A DNA stretch of 64,000 nt, from assembly GCA_028571685.1 (NCBI GenBank), contig CM053143.1, positions 136,868,829 through 136,932,828 on the forward strand, read 5' to 3'. The position numbers and the translations under genes are program-made. This stretch comes from Heterohyrax brucei. Lineage: Eukaryota > Chordata > Mammalia > Hyracoidea > Procaviidae. The notes beneath the pieces were generated by a model that made no database searches, was not told where the DNA came from, and saw only the letters and a program-made list of their open reading frames with translations. Below are positions 37,301-51,700 of the stretch, piece after piece (within the stretch, counting starts at the first letter, position 1; each line of letters opens with the position of its first letter).

Positions 37301-40300
37301 CATAATCTACTGTTGGTTTTGTTTCCCACTTGTGTTGCAAAGAATTGTCCATTGAAATAATTCTAGTAGAGCAATAGATACATCTGTACTAAAGTCACAT
37401 AATTATTATCTTCAGTGTTTGAAATTGGAATGCCAAAAGGGTATTTGCAACAAAAGTAAAAATGAAGGCCTGGTTGGATCAAAAAAGAGGTAGCTTCTCT
37501 AGGAAATTCTTTATTTAAAATAAAGTTCTTATTTAAGAAGAACTTCCCAGAGAAGCTCTTTTTTTGATCCAAACTGACCTGCAGTAGAACTGATCATGAT
37601 AATAACAGAAAAATTTTTGAGTACTCTAAGAGCTTTCCATGTATTAACTCATTTCGATTTCATAACAACCCCATGATGTATATAAATTGTGATCACGTCT
37701 GTTTTACAGATCAAAAAACAAGACACAGAGGTTAAGGAACAAAAGTCACAGAACTGGTCTATCTTGGAGCCAGGTAATCTCATTCTGGATTCTGCAGCTT
37801 TAATAACATGGATCAGGTGTAGACTAAAAGCAGGTCTGCTTCTTGTTTGTGTCTGGAGATTCATTTGTTAGGACCTTGTGCACTGAGACTAATACAGTTA
37901 AACCTTTGAGAGCTGGAACTTGACAAGACTGCCTGGTATTTCAGGGTCTTTCAAGTTTTTTGAGTTTGACAGGGTACAGTCTTATTAATTCTCTGTCACT
38001 TGTTTTGGTGGAAAATATTTGACTTTTCCTCCTAACGGGTTTCCGCCTTACACTGTTGTCAGCTCTCACAGGTTTATAGAATATCTGTACTAACAGGGGC
38101 AAACCCAGGTTTGATTTCGTGGCCAGTGCCCCTCAGGTGCAGCTGCCACCTGTCAGTGGAGGCTTGCTGCTGGGATGCTGAGCAGGTTTCAGCAGAGCTT
38201 CTAGACTAAGATGGACTAAGAGGAAAGACTTGGCCGTCTCCTGGAAACCAGCCATTGAAAACTCTGTGGATTACCATAGTCTGAATCTGTCATGCAAGTA
38301 GTCACCAAGAGTTAGGGTAGACTTGACAGAAGCTAACAACAAGAAAAACTGTAATAATTCAACTACCAAAATGGTCAGTAAGTGACTTTGCTTCTTTCTT
38401 AGCATTGTTTATACTCTGGGCCTCATCTACCCCAAAGAAATCACTGGACTCTTTGATATATAAAAAGGAAAAGCTCGCCATCCATGCCCCTCCCAATTTA
38501 TTCCAATTTTTTTTGTAAGTAGCAATGCAGAGTGTCAGAGAAAACATTATTTGCTTCATGCTGATATGAAAATAGGTGAGTATGACTCAGTGTTTCTGGA
38601 AATGGTTAACCATCTGAATGACCAGAAATACATGAAATATGCTCAGTATTATTGTCTGCCCTCTCCTCCCCACCGCCCCGCAAAAACCTCATTGCCTTTA
38701 AATTGAGTCTGACTCATAGCCACTCTTTAGGGCAGAGTGGGATTGCACCATGGATTTCAAGGAGCAGCTGGTGGATTCAGACTACGGACCTTTAGTTAGC
38801 TTTTAACCTCTGTTCCCCCAGGGCTTCTGTAAGTGTAAGGAAGTCAGAATAGTGGTAACCTTTATGACATGATTACGGACTTTAAAAAAACATAGAAACT
38901 ACACTTGTTACCCGTGAGTCCCTTCCTACTTGTGGTGACCTTGGCTGTAATCTTTACAAAAGCAGATCTACATGCCTTACTTCCAGCAAGCTGGATTGAC
39001 AGCACCAAACTTTAGGTGAATGTAGCCCAACACAAACTTCTTGTACCACCCGGAGACCACCTGGGGAGTCTTGTTCTTGTGTGCCTTATCGCCTTTTCCA
39101 GCTTAGTGAGTTTATAGGACAGAATAGAACTGCTTGATAAGGTTTCCTAGGCTTTCATTTTTGCTGGAATGGATGGCCAGGTGGTAGTGGGTTTGGTCTT
39201 TTTTTTGGTTGGCTAGTGGGTTTGACCCACCAACCTTTTAGTTAGCAGCAGACAGCTTAATCATTGTTCTACCAGGGCCCCTGTGGAGGCTTTTGGGCTG
39301 CTAGTAATGTTTTTTGTCTTCATTTGGGTGTGTTCCCTTTGTTGAACCCTTCATTTATTTCTCTTTACTCAAAAAACAACTCTATTTGTGTATAAAATGC
39401 TAAAACTGGATTACCCTAGAAATTCAGGGAAGTTCAGTGGCTTGCTCTGTGTCCAGGTGTTCTGATTTGCAATCCAGTGCTTTTTTGTTTATATGCTGTC
39501 TTTTTTTTTCCCCTTAATGTGCTAATATTACATTATATTACCTTTTCTTGTTCCTGATGGGTGGATTTGGAATTGTAGCGTACTAACTAGGTTGACTTCT
39601 GAATTCGGTTTATCACAGACTTGCTATATAACACCCATTACTAACTGCCTTTGGAGAAACCAAAAATCAGCTTCTTAATTTGTAGAGTTTTCATTTTGTT
39701 TTTTACATCCTAGTCTTACAGCAATCACTGTAAAGTGCAATTTAAAGTCCCGTATTAAAGGCACAGTTATGCAGACACTATTTGGCACTGGGAAGTTTCT
39801 GTAAACTCTAACTTCCCTTCTTAAGTAAGAGCTGTGAGGTAAATCATTTATCAGCCTTCTCTACATTCATAAACAATATGTTTAGTCTAATTTGTCAAGG
39901 ACAAGAGTAAGCGTCTTTGTTATCAGGAACAAGCAACAGAACATTTTCTCATTCTGGAAACATTTGGCATTTCTCAGGGTCTTACCATCTTCATGAGCTT
40001 TTCTCTTGATGTTCAACATTCCTGGGTATTTGGTATGACCTTCAAGTAATTCTTAGAACAAACAAAAAACGTGAGAAAAGATCCATTATATAACATCATT
40101 TGAAATGCATTAAAGCATTCAAGTACACTATAAAGGGAGACCATTGAAGCAGTTGGGTAAATAATGAGTTAAAACATAAGAAATTAACTCTGTTATATAA
40201 TTTGGAAAAAGATTTAAATGATTTAAATTAAATATTTTGCTGGCTTCTTGAGTTATTTGAATATATAGCAGTATTAGGGTTTTGTTTGGGTTTTTTTTCA

Positions 40301-43300
40301 CCAAGTTAAAATGCAAAAGGGAGACTTTATAGATTTTTAAGTGAATTCCAAGATTACCTTGTTTCCATCTGGCAGTTCTGAGAGTTGATTGCCTTAGGAT
40401 GCAGTCCACTTCATAAAATGTCATTTTCCTCAAGGATTGCCATTTTTCTTTTGTAAAGCTTTGTATTAATATTTTAAATTTTTATGTTTGGTATGATATT
40501 GTTTCCATTCTGTATTTTAAACTGCATTAATCTTCTGGCAGTTTCTTCAACTATTTCTTTGCTTCCTCTGGCCCCTTCAAGCATTTGCTTAATTTTTGCA
40601 TCAGACCAAATGTGTATCAGTGCTGTGACCTCACTGTCACACCAGTGTTTTCCAGCCTCTCTGTTGTTCACTGTTAGGATCCGTAATTGAATTTTAGCAT
40701 CTTCTAAAGGAACATAATTGCCAGTGAATCAACATGATTTACAGTTATTCAAACTTAAAGATAGATCTTGTATTTTGAAGTTCTGTTAAAATGCCTGAAT
40801 TATATTCATAATTTCAGCAGTAGGATCAAGCAATTTTTATACATCCATAGTCAAAGGAAATATTAAACATTATAAGGCACAATTAAAATACATTAGTATT
40901 ATATTATTAGTGTGAATAATTTCATCAGTAGGTAACCTTCATTGGATATTTAGGAATATGGAGAAGCTCAGTGCTTACTGATTTGTTTTAGTAAGAAGTG
41001 AAGATAGGTATTTTCCTTCCTCCCCTACTATTTTCTCTACAAACTAAGGTATAATAAGGAAACACCTCGGGTAATACACAAGAGGGCTCTAACCTATAAC
41101 TGCTTACATGCTATAAATGAAGACATCAGATTTCAAAATAATTTTATAGTTAATAATTTAGACCCTGTACCTGACTCAGTGATAACCTTGTACTGCTGGG
41201 GGGGCCACCCACACCTTTTGAGGTAGTACTTACGGTGTCTCCTGCTGTCAGAAAATGAAGAAAAGGACCGATTTAAATTTGCTGTCTATAACATTCTAAT
41301 TTACTTTTGCAATTGAAGATTGTCCTGGAAAACTAGTATACTGGATTCTAGCATCAGAACTATCCTTGACACCAAGAAAATTTGCCATCTAATCAAATTT
41401 AAAATGGCCTTGTGGAGTTCACCTCCTGCAGAATCTTGGAAGTACTCCATTTGAAAAGTCACAAGGCAGTGTGCTCTACTTGGGAGTAGGAGAATATCTT
41501 TAGATTCAAGTTAATAACATGTTTGAATGCTGTAGTTTAATGTTGACAGGCCAGCCAGCCAGCCAAGTGTCGTCGAGTCGGATCCGACAGTGGGTTTTTT
41601 TTTTTAATTGTGCTTCATGACACGGTTTACAAATTAGTTTCTCATAAAACAGTTAGTACACATATTGTTTTGTGACACTGGTGGCCAGCTCTGTGGCACA
41701 TCAGCACTCTCCCCTTCTAGACCTTAGATTCACTATTACCAGCTTTCCAGTCTCTCCTGCCTTCTCATTCTTGCCCTGGGCTAGTGTGCCTGTTTAGTCT
41801 CATACATGTGGTTGAGCTTCGTCTATTACTGTGTATTTTGTGGGCTTGTCTAATACTAGAGTGAACAGCGCACCTCAGGGGTTACAAAGGGGTGTCCACA
41901 GGCCATACTCTTCAGGGTTCCTCCAGTCTCTGTCAGATCAGTGTGTCTGATCTTATTTTGTGAGTTTCAGTTTTGCTCTACATTTTCCTCCTGCTGTGCC
42001 TGGCTCCTTCTAATATAATCCCTTTCAGAGCAGTTAGTGGTGGTAGCCAGGCATCACCTAGTTGTGCTGAACTCCGTCTGGCAGAGGCTGTGGTAGTTGC
42101 CGTCCATTAGTCTTTTGGACTCCTCTCTGGCTTGCATTTGGTTTTCCTCATTCTCCCGTGCTCCACACAGGATAGAACAGGTAGATGTACCATATATGGC
42201 CATTCACAAGCTTTTAAGACTCAAAACACTACTCACCAAAGTAGAATGTAGACCATTTTCTTTATAAGTTATGTTACACCAGTTGAGCTGGACAACCCGA
42301 GACCATTGTCTCCAGCTCTCAGCCTAATAACTCAGTCCTTCAGGGAGTTTGGATGTGTATATGAAGCTTCTGTGACATTGCCTTGGTCAGGTTGTACTGA
42401 CTTCCCTGTAGTATGTGCTATCTTAACCTGTCACCGAAGTTACCACTTATCAATTGTTTATTTAGGGTTTTTCCCTCCCTACCCATGAAGGACTGAGTTT
42501 TATAATACGGTCCCATACAATATTTACTCTTTTGTGATTGACTTATTACACTCAGCATAATGCCCTCCAGATTCATCCATGTTGTGAGATGTTTCCCAGA
42601 CTTAGCATTGTTCAACCAAGTTTTTGTGTATGTCTTATCTTTTGATTCTCATCGTAGCTAAGAGTGATACATAGTGTAAGACTTAGTGGTCTTAGCAAAT
42701 TTCCCACTAGACATTAACAGTCTGTAGTATTGGTGCAAGAGAATTTCACTAGAGCAAGGAAGACAACCAGAAGGTGATAAACATTTTAGGAAATGAGGAT
42801 GTTCAGTCTACTAAACATAATATGAATTTATTCTAGTGTGCCAGTGTGTGTATGTAGTATTTACAAGTCATTTGTTCATAACTTGGGAGAAATTGCACCT
42901 TATAAGTAAATGGTAGACTTGTGTTACTGAAAATAGTAATGTGGTGAGAGTAACCTTTCATAGCAGTAACACTACCCTGTACTTGGGGACATTTTTTAAA
43001 AAAGCAAACTTTTTTTTTCACCAGGTAGTTGGAACAGTAAGGTTGTCGTGCAATTGATTGCGATGATTATTGTAAACTAGAAAAAAATTTTTATTAATAG
43101 ATCAGTGAGGAAAAAGGTGGTTATAGAGCCCATAAGCATAAAGGTATTTGAAGAGTTATATCAGGATAGGGCCAAAACTTATTAATGACATGTTTGTTCA
43201 GTGAGACTGGGGTGAAGTTTAGGTTCCCCAGATAGGGAAATCCCCAAAATAAAGGCAAAACACTGAAAATAGGGGCACAGTTGTCATTATGTAAAAGATG

Positions 43301-45750
43301 ATAACATTGTCACAAAAAAGAGGAATTTAAAAAAATGTACTCATAGATCTTCCATATAGAGAGAAAGAGCTAAGGTGATGTGAAGAATTAAAGACTGATT
43401 TGAATTCAGAAAATTAGGAGCAAGTATTAACGTAACCAGAAAAGGAAATTTACAGTCATACACATCAAAATAAAAAAAACAGGAAAAGATTGGAATCTCA
43501 GCAAATACAAAACCAACAAGAAGAAGTATGAAAATGATTCAGCAGAGAAAATTAAGTGGAGCAAAGAATTGTCTACAACACACACAAAAAAAGATACCAA
43601 AATGACAGCACCAAACTTCTACCTATTAATAATTACACTGAATGTAAATGGATTAAATACACCAATAAAGAAATGGAGAGTGGCTGACTGGATTAAAAAA
43701 ACCCATGATCCATCTGTATGTTGCCTACAGGAGACACTTTAGACTGAAAAATGAAAAAACTAAAATGCAAAGGATGGAAAAAAACAGCATTCAAAAATAA
43801 GTAAGAGTAGCAATATTGATTTCTGATACACTACTTTGAATAAAGAAGGACACTATATAATGATTAAAGGGTCAGTACTGCAGGAGGCATAACCATATTA
43901 AATATTTATGCATCCAATGATAGTGCTGCAGGATACGTAACACAGACTCTGTCTGTGTTAAAAAAAACATAGACAGCTGTGCTATGATGGGAGGAGACTT
44001 GAACAGACTACTTTTAATGAAGGACAGAACATCCAGAAGGAAGCTCAATAAAAACATAGATCTGAATGCTACAATCAACCAAATTGACCTCATAAACATT
44101 TGCTTTTCTAGCATATATAGAACATTCGCCAGATAAGACTACATATTAGACCATAAAGCAAATCTTAATAAAATTCAAAGTATGGAAGTATTATAAGGCA
44201 TCTTCTCAGACCATAAAGCCATAAAGATAGAAATCATTAACAAACATAAAGGAAAGAAAGTTAGACACCTGGAAACTGACCAGCACCTTGCTCAGAAACT
44301 TCTGGGTTATAGAAGAAATCAAGGACAGAATAAAGAAATTCACAGAATCAAATGAGAATGAAAAAACACCCTACCAGAATCTTTGGGACACAGCAAAACA
44401 AGTGCTCAGAAGTCACTTGATCTTAAAACACACAGACATACAAAAAAGAAAGGGCCCAAAACAAAGCATTGACCCTACAACTCAAACTAGTAGAAAGGGA
44501 ACAGCCCTTGGGGAACAGAAATACAAATAAAAATAATAAAAATTAGAGCTGAACTAAATTACAGAAGACAAGAATGTGCGAAAGAGTTAAACAGATCAAA
44601 AGCTGGTTTTATGAAAAGGTCAACAAAATTGACAAACCATTGGCGAAACTTACAAGAAAAAACAGGAGAGGAAGCAAAAAACCTGAATAAGAAATGAGAT
44701 GGGCAATAATCACAACAGACTAAACTGAAATTAAAAAAATAAAAAGATTAAAGATCATTACTGAATCATTACTGATTCTAGATGGAGTCCAAGAATTCAC
44801 ACTGTATACCTGTTTAAGAAGGGTAGCCATAGAACCTTACTTTCACCAATAATTTGCTCTTTCCATTTCTGTAATTTGTAAATATGAACATTATCCAACA
44901 TAATTACATAATGTTATATAATAATCTCATTTTCTTAATGTGGCACCTCACACAAAAAATAAAGACTTGTTTTTTACCTCTGTCAGGACTTTGTTTTCTG
45001 TCTGTATGTCTTAGGTCTTCTGACATGTTGCTAGCAGAGTCATCTTCAGGTGTATCTCCAGCAGTGACTATGAACATAATGGGAGATAAAGTAGCTTGCA
45101 TTTTTATTCAGTTTCATAATTTAAACTCTTTAATGCACTGTTGTCCATTTTAAAAGTATTGTGATGGTTTGCTTTTTGAGAATTTAAATTTCCCCACCAT
45201 TAAAAATCTTTTTTATCAGACAGCCGTGATGGGGCACACAATGTTGATTCCCTATGGCATCATGAGAAGAAGAGGGGTGCAGACCACAGCTGAAGGTCTG
45301 ATGGCCTGGGGGATCCCCTGGGAGTATTGTCCCTAGACTTGCTGTTGTCCCTATCCAGAAAACACAACTGAGGTCAACTCTTTGGATGAAAATGGAGTGG
45401 ACTTGTAGACAGTTTGACCATATGGTGTGTGTACTTTATGGTTCTGTGCATTTATAGTTTATACTGTTCTACTGATCTCTTTCTAGATGGGAGAAGAGAA
45501 GGTGGAGAGGAGGGGACAGGAGATTATTAAGAGGATACAACAAGTATAGAATGATTGAGTAGCCTCTTTAGCAGTTACTGTGTGGATATAATTGTGTCCC
45601 TGGTGTTGGACTACTTTCTCAGAAGTCAGTTTACATTTTGATTTTAATGAGCAGTGGTATAGTTCTCCAGTAAGTTAGTTTCTTCTCTTGCCCATCAGTG
45701 AAACATTTTGCTCTCTTTCCCTTCCACTTCTCCTCTAGTCTCTCTCTCTG

Positions 45751-45783
<33 letters not shown>

Positions 45784-48700
45784 AATACTTGTAAAATTAG
45801 CAGTGTACCTTTTAGGCCAGATATTAAAATCTAGAAACCTCTTGGTAGTAGATGTCTTCAATACCATCTTCCCCATTCCTGCCATTTTATGGAGTTAAGT
45901 TTAGAAGAGAGACTTGGCTTGGTTCAGGGGTACATAGTGACTGAGTTAGAACTTGAATTTCCTAACTCTGGCATAGAACTCAATTTCTTTCATGCTGTGT
46001 GTCTTTGTGTGTATGTATTATACCTTAACCTGGTGGTAATTTGTTTTGAAGAACAGCTTTGTGGTATCCCAGATAATTTACTACTTCTGAAACTCAAGGA
46101 TTTCGTATTTTTCTTCTGTCTTTCCAATACTTTAACTACAGTTGGTGTCAAAACTTGCTTTAGCTTCTGCTATTTGGTTTGCATATTTGCTTTTTAAAAT
46201 GGATTTATTTTTAAACCTGATTCTGAAAATCCACTTTTGCTTCCTTAGTGTATCTTTGTGTTGTTATCTCTGTCCTGGAGAAGATCAAATACAGTCAGTA
46301 CTCCCCTCCCCCCAGTTAGGAAAGTCTGACTCACAATACATATTTGCCCTTGAACATCATGTAAAGTTTGCCATCTTGGAACAATTGAACCAACCCTTAC
46401 AACAGATTCTTCCCAACAGTTCACCTTCACGTGCTGCATATGCAGCTTTTAAATCACTGAAAAAGCTTTCAGCCTTTTCTTGACACCAAAAAATAAAATA
46501 AAACCCATTGTGGTCAAATGGATTCTGACTCATAATGACCCTATAGGAGAGAGTAGTGGTTCCAAGGAGTGCCTGGTAGATTCAAACTGCTGACATTTTG
46601 TTTAGCAGCTGTAGCATTTAATCGTTACACTATCAGGGTTTCCATTTCTTGCATCAAAACCAAAAACCAAACGAAAACCACTGCCATTGAATAGATTCCA
46701 ACTCATAGCAACCCTATGGACACACCAGAGTCAGGCTAAGAAAGAACCTTATGCGCCTGCTTTTACTTCCCCTGCAAATTTTACTTAAAGACAAAGGAAC
46801 AGATCTCTCTAGGTAACCCGGGGACTACCCATATACATACATTAGGTTTGTTGCCTGATTAATTTGGCTATTAGCTTGCTTAACATTTAATGTAGCCTAT
46901 TTAACTTAGACTATATTAATCTTGATGTGCTTGTGAACATTTTTATGTGATGAAGCAAGATGCTAGGATAATTTTTCTTCACTTCCTACCTGTCTGGTCC
47001 TCTTCTGTTTTTATATGGGTATATTCTGTGACTTGTTCTCCGTTTTGGAATTGCTGTTCTGGTGACTTTCCTGCTTTATTGTGTCTCAGAATAGCATCCA
47101 ACTCAGTAAAAAATTTCATACACTTAGTTATGCCTAGGTCTTGAGCTGTTCTTACAATCTTGTATTCGTGTTTTAGGTTCTTGTACTTTGTTCTACACTG
47201 CTTCCAGTCTCTCTCTATTCCAAATTTCTGAAGCTTGGCAGCAATTTGTTCAAAAATTCTTTTATTTCTCACTGTTCCCTCTAGTTGTTGTTGTATGCTT
47301 TTATCAGACCAGATGCTTATGAGAGCTTTGACTTCTGGCGCGGTCCAGTGTTTTCCTCCTTCATTTGCTACGGTTGGAATAACAGTTGGATTATTAAGAG
47401 GTTCAATTAGTGATGTTGAGTCACCTGTATGAGACAGAGAAAAAGAGAGATGACATGTACAGGTTACATGCAATGTATAAGATAAGTAATTGGATGGAAG
47501 GTTATTAAAGAAAGTTATTTTCTCCATAGGATATGGAATTAACAAGTCATAGCTAAACTTTGGGGAAATTAATTACAGAATGGGAATCTGTTCGTTATCA
47601 TTACATTCATGATAAAGTTGTGTCTTTAATTAGTCACATTTCGGTAATCCTTTTTTCTCTATTTCTCTTCCATCCCTCTTTATATATGTGGGACATGTAT
47701 CAGTATATGCTGAAAGTCGAGTGTATAGTTTCATAATGTTTGTTGACAGAGTGTTTAGAAGAGCGTGACAGATGAAATCAAATATGTGTCTCTCACAAAA
47801 GAAATGTGAATTAAGGCCCAAACTGATCCTGCTGGCGTTGGTGAGGCATTGTGTTTCAGTGGTAGAGTTCTTGTCTACCATACCAGAGAACTGGGTTTGA
47901 GTTCTGGCCAGTACACCCCCTGTACAGTCACCACCTGTCATGGACTGAATTGTGTCCCGCTAAAAATGTGTGTAGTAATTTGACAGGGTCAGGATTCCCT
48001 GTGTTCTGTGATTGCCCTCTGTTGTGTGATTTTCTCATGCTGTAAATCATAGTCTCTGCCTGTGGTTCACAGAGTGGATGATGTTAGAGAGTATTAGGTG
48101 GGACTGTAAACCTCTTCCTAAGGTCACCTCCCTGCTCCATTGGGGTTTCCCGTAAGTGTGACTTGCACCACCTTTTATCCTACAAGAGATGAAAGGGAAG
48201 CAAGCAGTAAGTTGGTAATCTCGTAGCATCAAGAAAGCAGCACTAGGAGAAGAGCGTATCGTTCAGACCTGAGGTTCTTTTGCCAAGATGCTCCCTGAAC
48301 AAAGACTGATGCAACACAAGGACTTTCTTTCCTCCAAAGCCGACAAGGGGAAAGTCTTCCCCATAGAGCAAACATCCTGAGTTTGGACTTGTAGCCTATC
48401 GGACTATGTAAGAATAAACTTGCGTTTGTTAAAACCATCCACTTGGTGGTATTTCTGTTACGGCAGCACTAGATGACTAAAACACCACCCATCTGTCAGT
48501 GAAGACTAGTGGGTTGCTATAATGCTGAAGAGGTTTTATCAGAGCTTCTAAACTAAAACAGACTAAGAAGAAAGGCCTGGCAATCTACTTCTGAAAATCA
48601 GCCAGTGAAAACCCTGTGGATCTCAGTGGTCCAGTCTGCAGTGCCATGGGGATAGTGAAGAACTCAGCAGCATTTCATTTCATTGTGGATGTAGTTACCA

Positions 48701-51700
48701 CGAATCTGGGTCTGACTCAGTGGTAGTAACAACAATGTGTAATTTTAGCCATTAGATTTCTTACTGTATTTAAAGAGTACAGGCTAAAATTAGAGGACTA
48801 ATATTTTAAGTAATTTACACTTGTTTAAGAAATCATTTGTTTTAGAAACTTTTTCCTCCCCAGTATATATTGGTAAAAGGAGGGAAACAGATTAATCCTA
48901 AGCATTTCTACCAGGTAAAACCCATCTTTTTCCTCAGATTTACAACCAGTCCTGCTTTCTGATTTGAAAGTGGGTCTGTTTTACTATACTGTACCATTCT
49001 ATATGATATGAATACTGTAAGGTGCTAGTTTTATTACTGTCATGCAGTACCTAGTTGCAGTGGTCTCACATGAGAAACCAAAAGTAAGGGATTCTGGGAG
49101 ATGTCTTCTTCCTCCTCTGATGCAATAGACATTTTGCCTGGAAAGAGAACAGAGATCCTTTTGAATACAGGAACTAAACAAAATAAAAATTATGTTTACT
49201 GGTAATGCTGGTGACAAGCTAGATTTGATCATATTCATGAAGGATTATAGATACCATGTTTTTAACCAAGTGGTATAGAGTGGTTTAAATAAGTATATAG
49301 ACATCTTATTTTTTTATACCATTAACATGATCTATTTTGATCTTCTACTAGAATTGTTCATTTTGTACATTTTGAGGAAAGAGACAGTTGTGGTTAATTT
49401 TTTTAACAAGTTAACATTTTTTTTTAAAAGATGCTTTTTGTGTCCTGGGTCCCTTTAACAAAGTAGGCACTTGATAAATGATGTTGTATTTAATAATGTA
49501 ATGTTTAAGAGGGATTCTGCAATGAGAGAATTAGTGAGAAAATCATGCTTTATTGGCAAATGTCAAATAGCTTAAGGTTTTAATTAGTAATTGTCATCGA
49601 TTGAATTGTGTTCCCCCAAAAACATGTGTAGCAATGTGGCTAGGACATGATTCCCAGTTTCTTGTGATTGTCCTCCATTTTGTGATTTTCCTGTGTTGTA
49701 TGTTAAAGGATTAGGATGGGACTGTAAATCCCTTCGTAGGATCACCTCCCTGCTCCACTGTAAGGGAGTTTTCCCTGGAGTATGGCTTGCCGCACCCTTA
49801 ATCCTTTCATCCTAGAAGAGACAAAAGGAAAGAGCAGCAAGCAGAGAATTGGGGACCTCACACCACCAAGAAAGCAGCACCGGGAGAAGAGCCTGTCCTT
49901 CAGACCTGAGGTTCCTGCGCCAAGACATTCCCTGGACAAAGACTGATGCAATACTTCACTTTCCTCCAGAGCCAACAAGGGGGAAAACCTTCCCCTGGAG
50001 CAGAAATCCTGAATTTGGACTTGTAGCCTACTGGACTGTGTAAGAATAAACCTTCCTTTGTTAAAGCCATCCACTCTATGGTATTTCTGTTAGAGCAGCA
50101 CTAGCTGACTAAAACAGTAATTAATCCATAAATTTATTAGTGTTTCCAGAATTCAATCCAGATGCACTAAGGAAAGTGTTATTGAAAGAGCTGTGCCAGC
50201 CTTGGGAAATGGGAGAAGTTCCTCCCTCCCTGACTGACTTCTTTTATGCTTGGAGTATCTTTATATCGTTTTTCATTAAATGAGGTATGGGCTAGTTTTT
50301 GAAGTAGTGAAATGAATATAACCCCGTTGTCACTGACTTAATTCCGACTCATAGTGACCCTATTGGGCAGAGTAGAGCTGCCCCATATAGTTTTCAAGGA
50401 GTGCCTGGTGGATTCAAGCCACCAGCCTTTTGGTTACTGGCCCTATCAGTTAATCTCCGTGCCACCAGGGTTTTCCAAAGGAGCATTATATTGGACAAAA
50501 AGTAGCTTTTCAAAGGATCTCAGCATGTGCTAGGATTGGGAATACAGTTGGCACATGAAGTTGAATCATAACAACTCTGAAGTTACTCACTAAGCAGGAT
50601 GATGATGTAGTTGTGTGCACTTCGATTGCTCTTTGTAATTTTCTTTTTTATTGTAATTGAGTGAAAGTGTACAATCCAGTTTAAATTTGCATGCCTGCTT
50701 ATCTGCAGCTCTTTCTGCTTTCCTTGCCCGGTGACAGCGCACTCCTCCTTTGCATTCTGTATATGTCATATCCTCTTAACAATCTCCTGTCCCACCCTCT
50801 CCACCCTCTGCACTTCCCTCTAGTAAGAGGCCTGAATTAAAGATTTGTGTGTCTTATTGATCGTATCATCTCCGTGTATGTTTTCCAGGTTTATTTTACT
50901 GAATAACAGACATACCACTGTATTTTACATCAGGAGATCAAATGTTGGGTGTGATTTTAATGGCATAAACATTCGTTTCAAATTAGGATTCACAGTTTTA
51001 TTTATAGTTATTACCATTAAAGAAAAAGGACTGCTGCTCATCATTTTTAAAATTTTGTTTGTGATTTTTCTACTAAACTAGGAAACTAAATGCATGGGAA
51101 ACACAAAAGCATCACTGTTTGCATATGGCATAATTGTATATTTTTAGGTTCAACATAAAAATTTTTTGAAATTTAAATCAGGTGTTACAATCTCTTGAAG
51201 CTAAATTGCAGTTAAGGAATGTTTTGCCTTAAGTTAGGAATATGCATTTGTCTTTGGGAAAATAAAAATCTGAAGTTATGTAAGAATTCTCTTTAGAGCT
51301 CTCTGCACCCCACATTGGTGAGTGGCGTCTGGGGTCTTAAAAGCTGCCAAGCTGCCATCCAAGGACACAGCAAATGGTCCCAACTCAGCAGGAACGGATG
51401 CTCAACGAGGGCCAAAACGGCATGCGGTAAAGACAACCGAGAAGACAGAGAGACCCACAAGAGTGAGTGCCTACATCGACTTGGGACCGGAAGAACCGGA
51501 TGGTGCCCAGCCACCACCAGTGATAGCCATGACGGAGCTCACAGAGAGGAGCCTCACTGGCAACACAAGAATAAAAAGAGGTGCATCATGAGATCTCCAC
51601 TAAAAGACCTCAATTGATGGTCCAGCGGTTTTGGGGTTCCTCTGAGAGCATGGCCCCCTTCCCTGATGCTGCCCTCTCCCATAAATTATAACAAAGGTCC

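Noticed and set aside
45698-45898. Open frame with a Ser/Leu run overlapping the (TC)n tract, and its antisense Arg/Glu frame
   Set aside because: Both arise from the CT microsatellite reading open in all frames; there are no splice signals or homology.
46142-46483. 113-codon open frame on the plus strand
   Set aside because: Hydrophobic composition of AT-rich DNA with no recognised domain and no phase-matching splice sites.
47846-47914. Possible tRNA-Gly gene
   Set aside because: It has A- and B-box-like sequences but a damaged anticodon arm and continues into a SINE body shared with 38085-38341.
51315-51617. Overlapping open frames of 89-100 codons
   Set aside because: They lie in the GC-rich part of an L1-type repeat that recurs elsewhere in the window in broken form.
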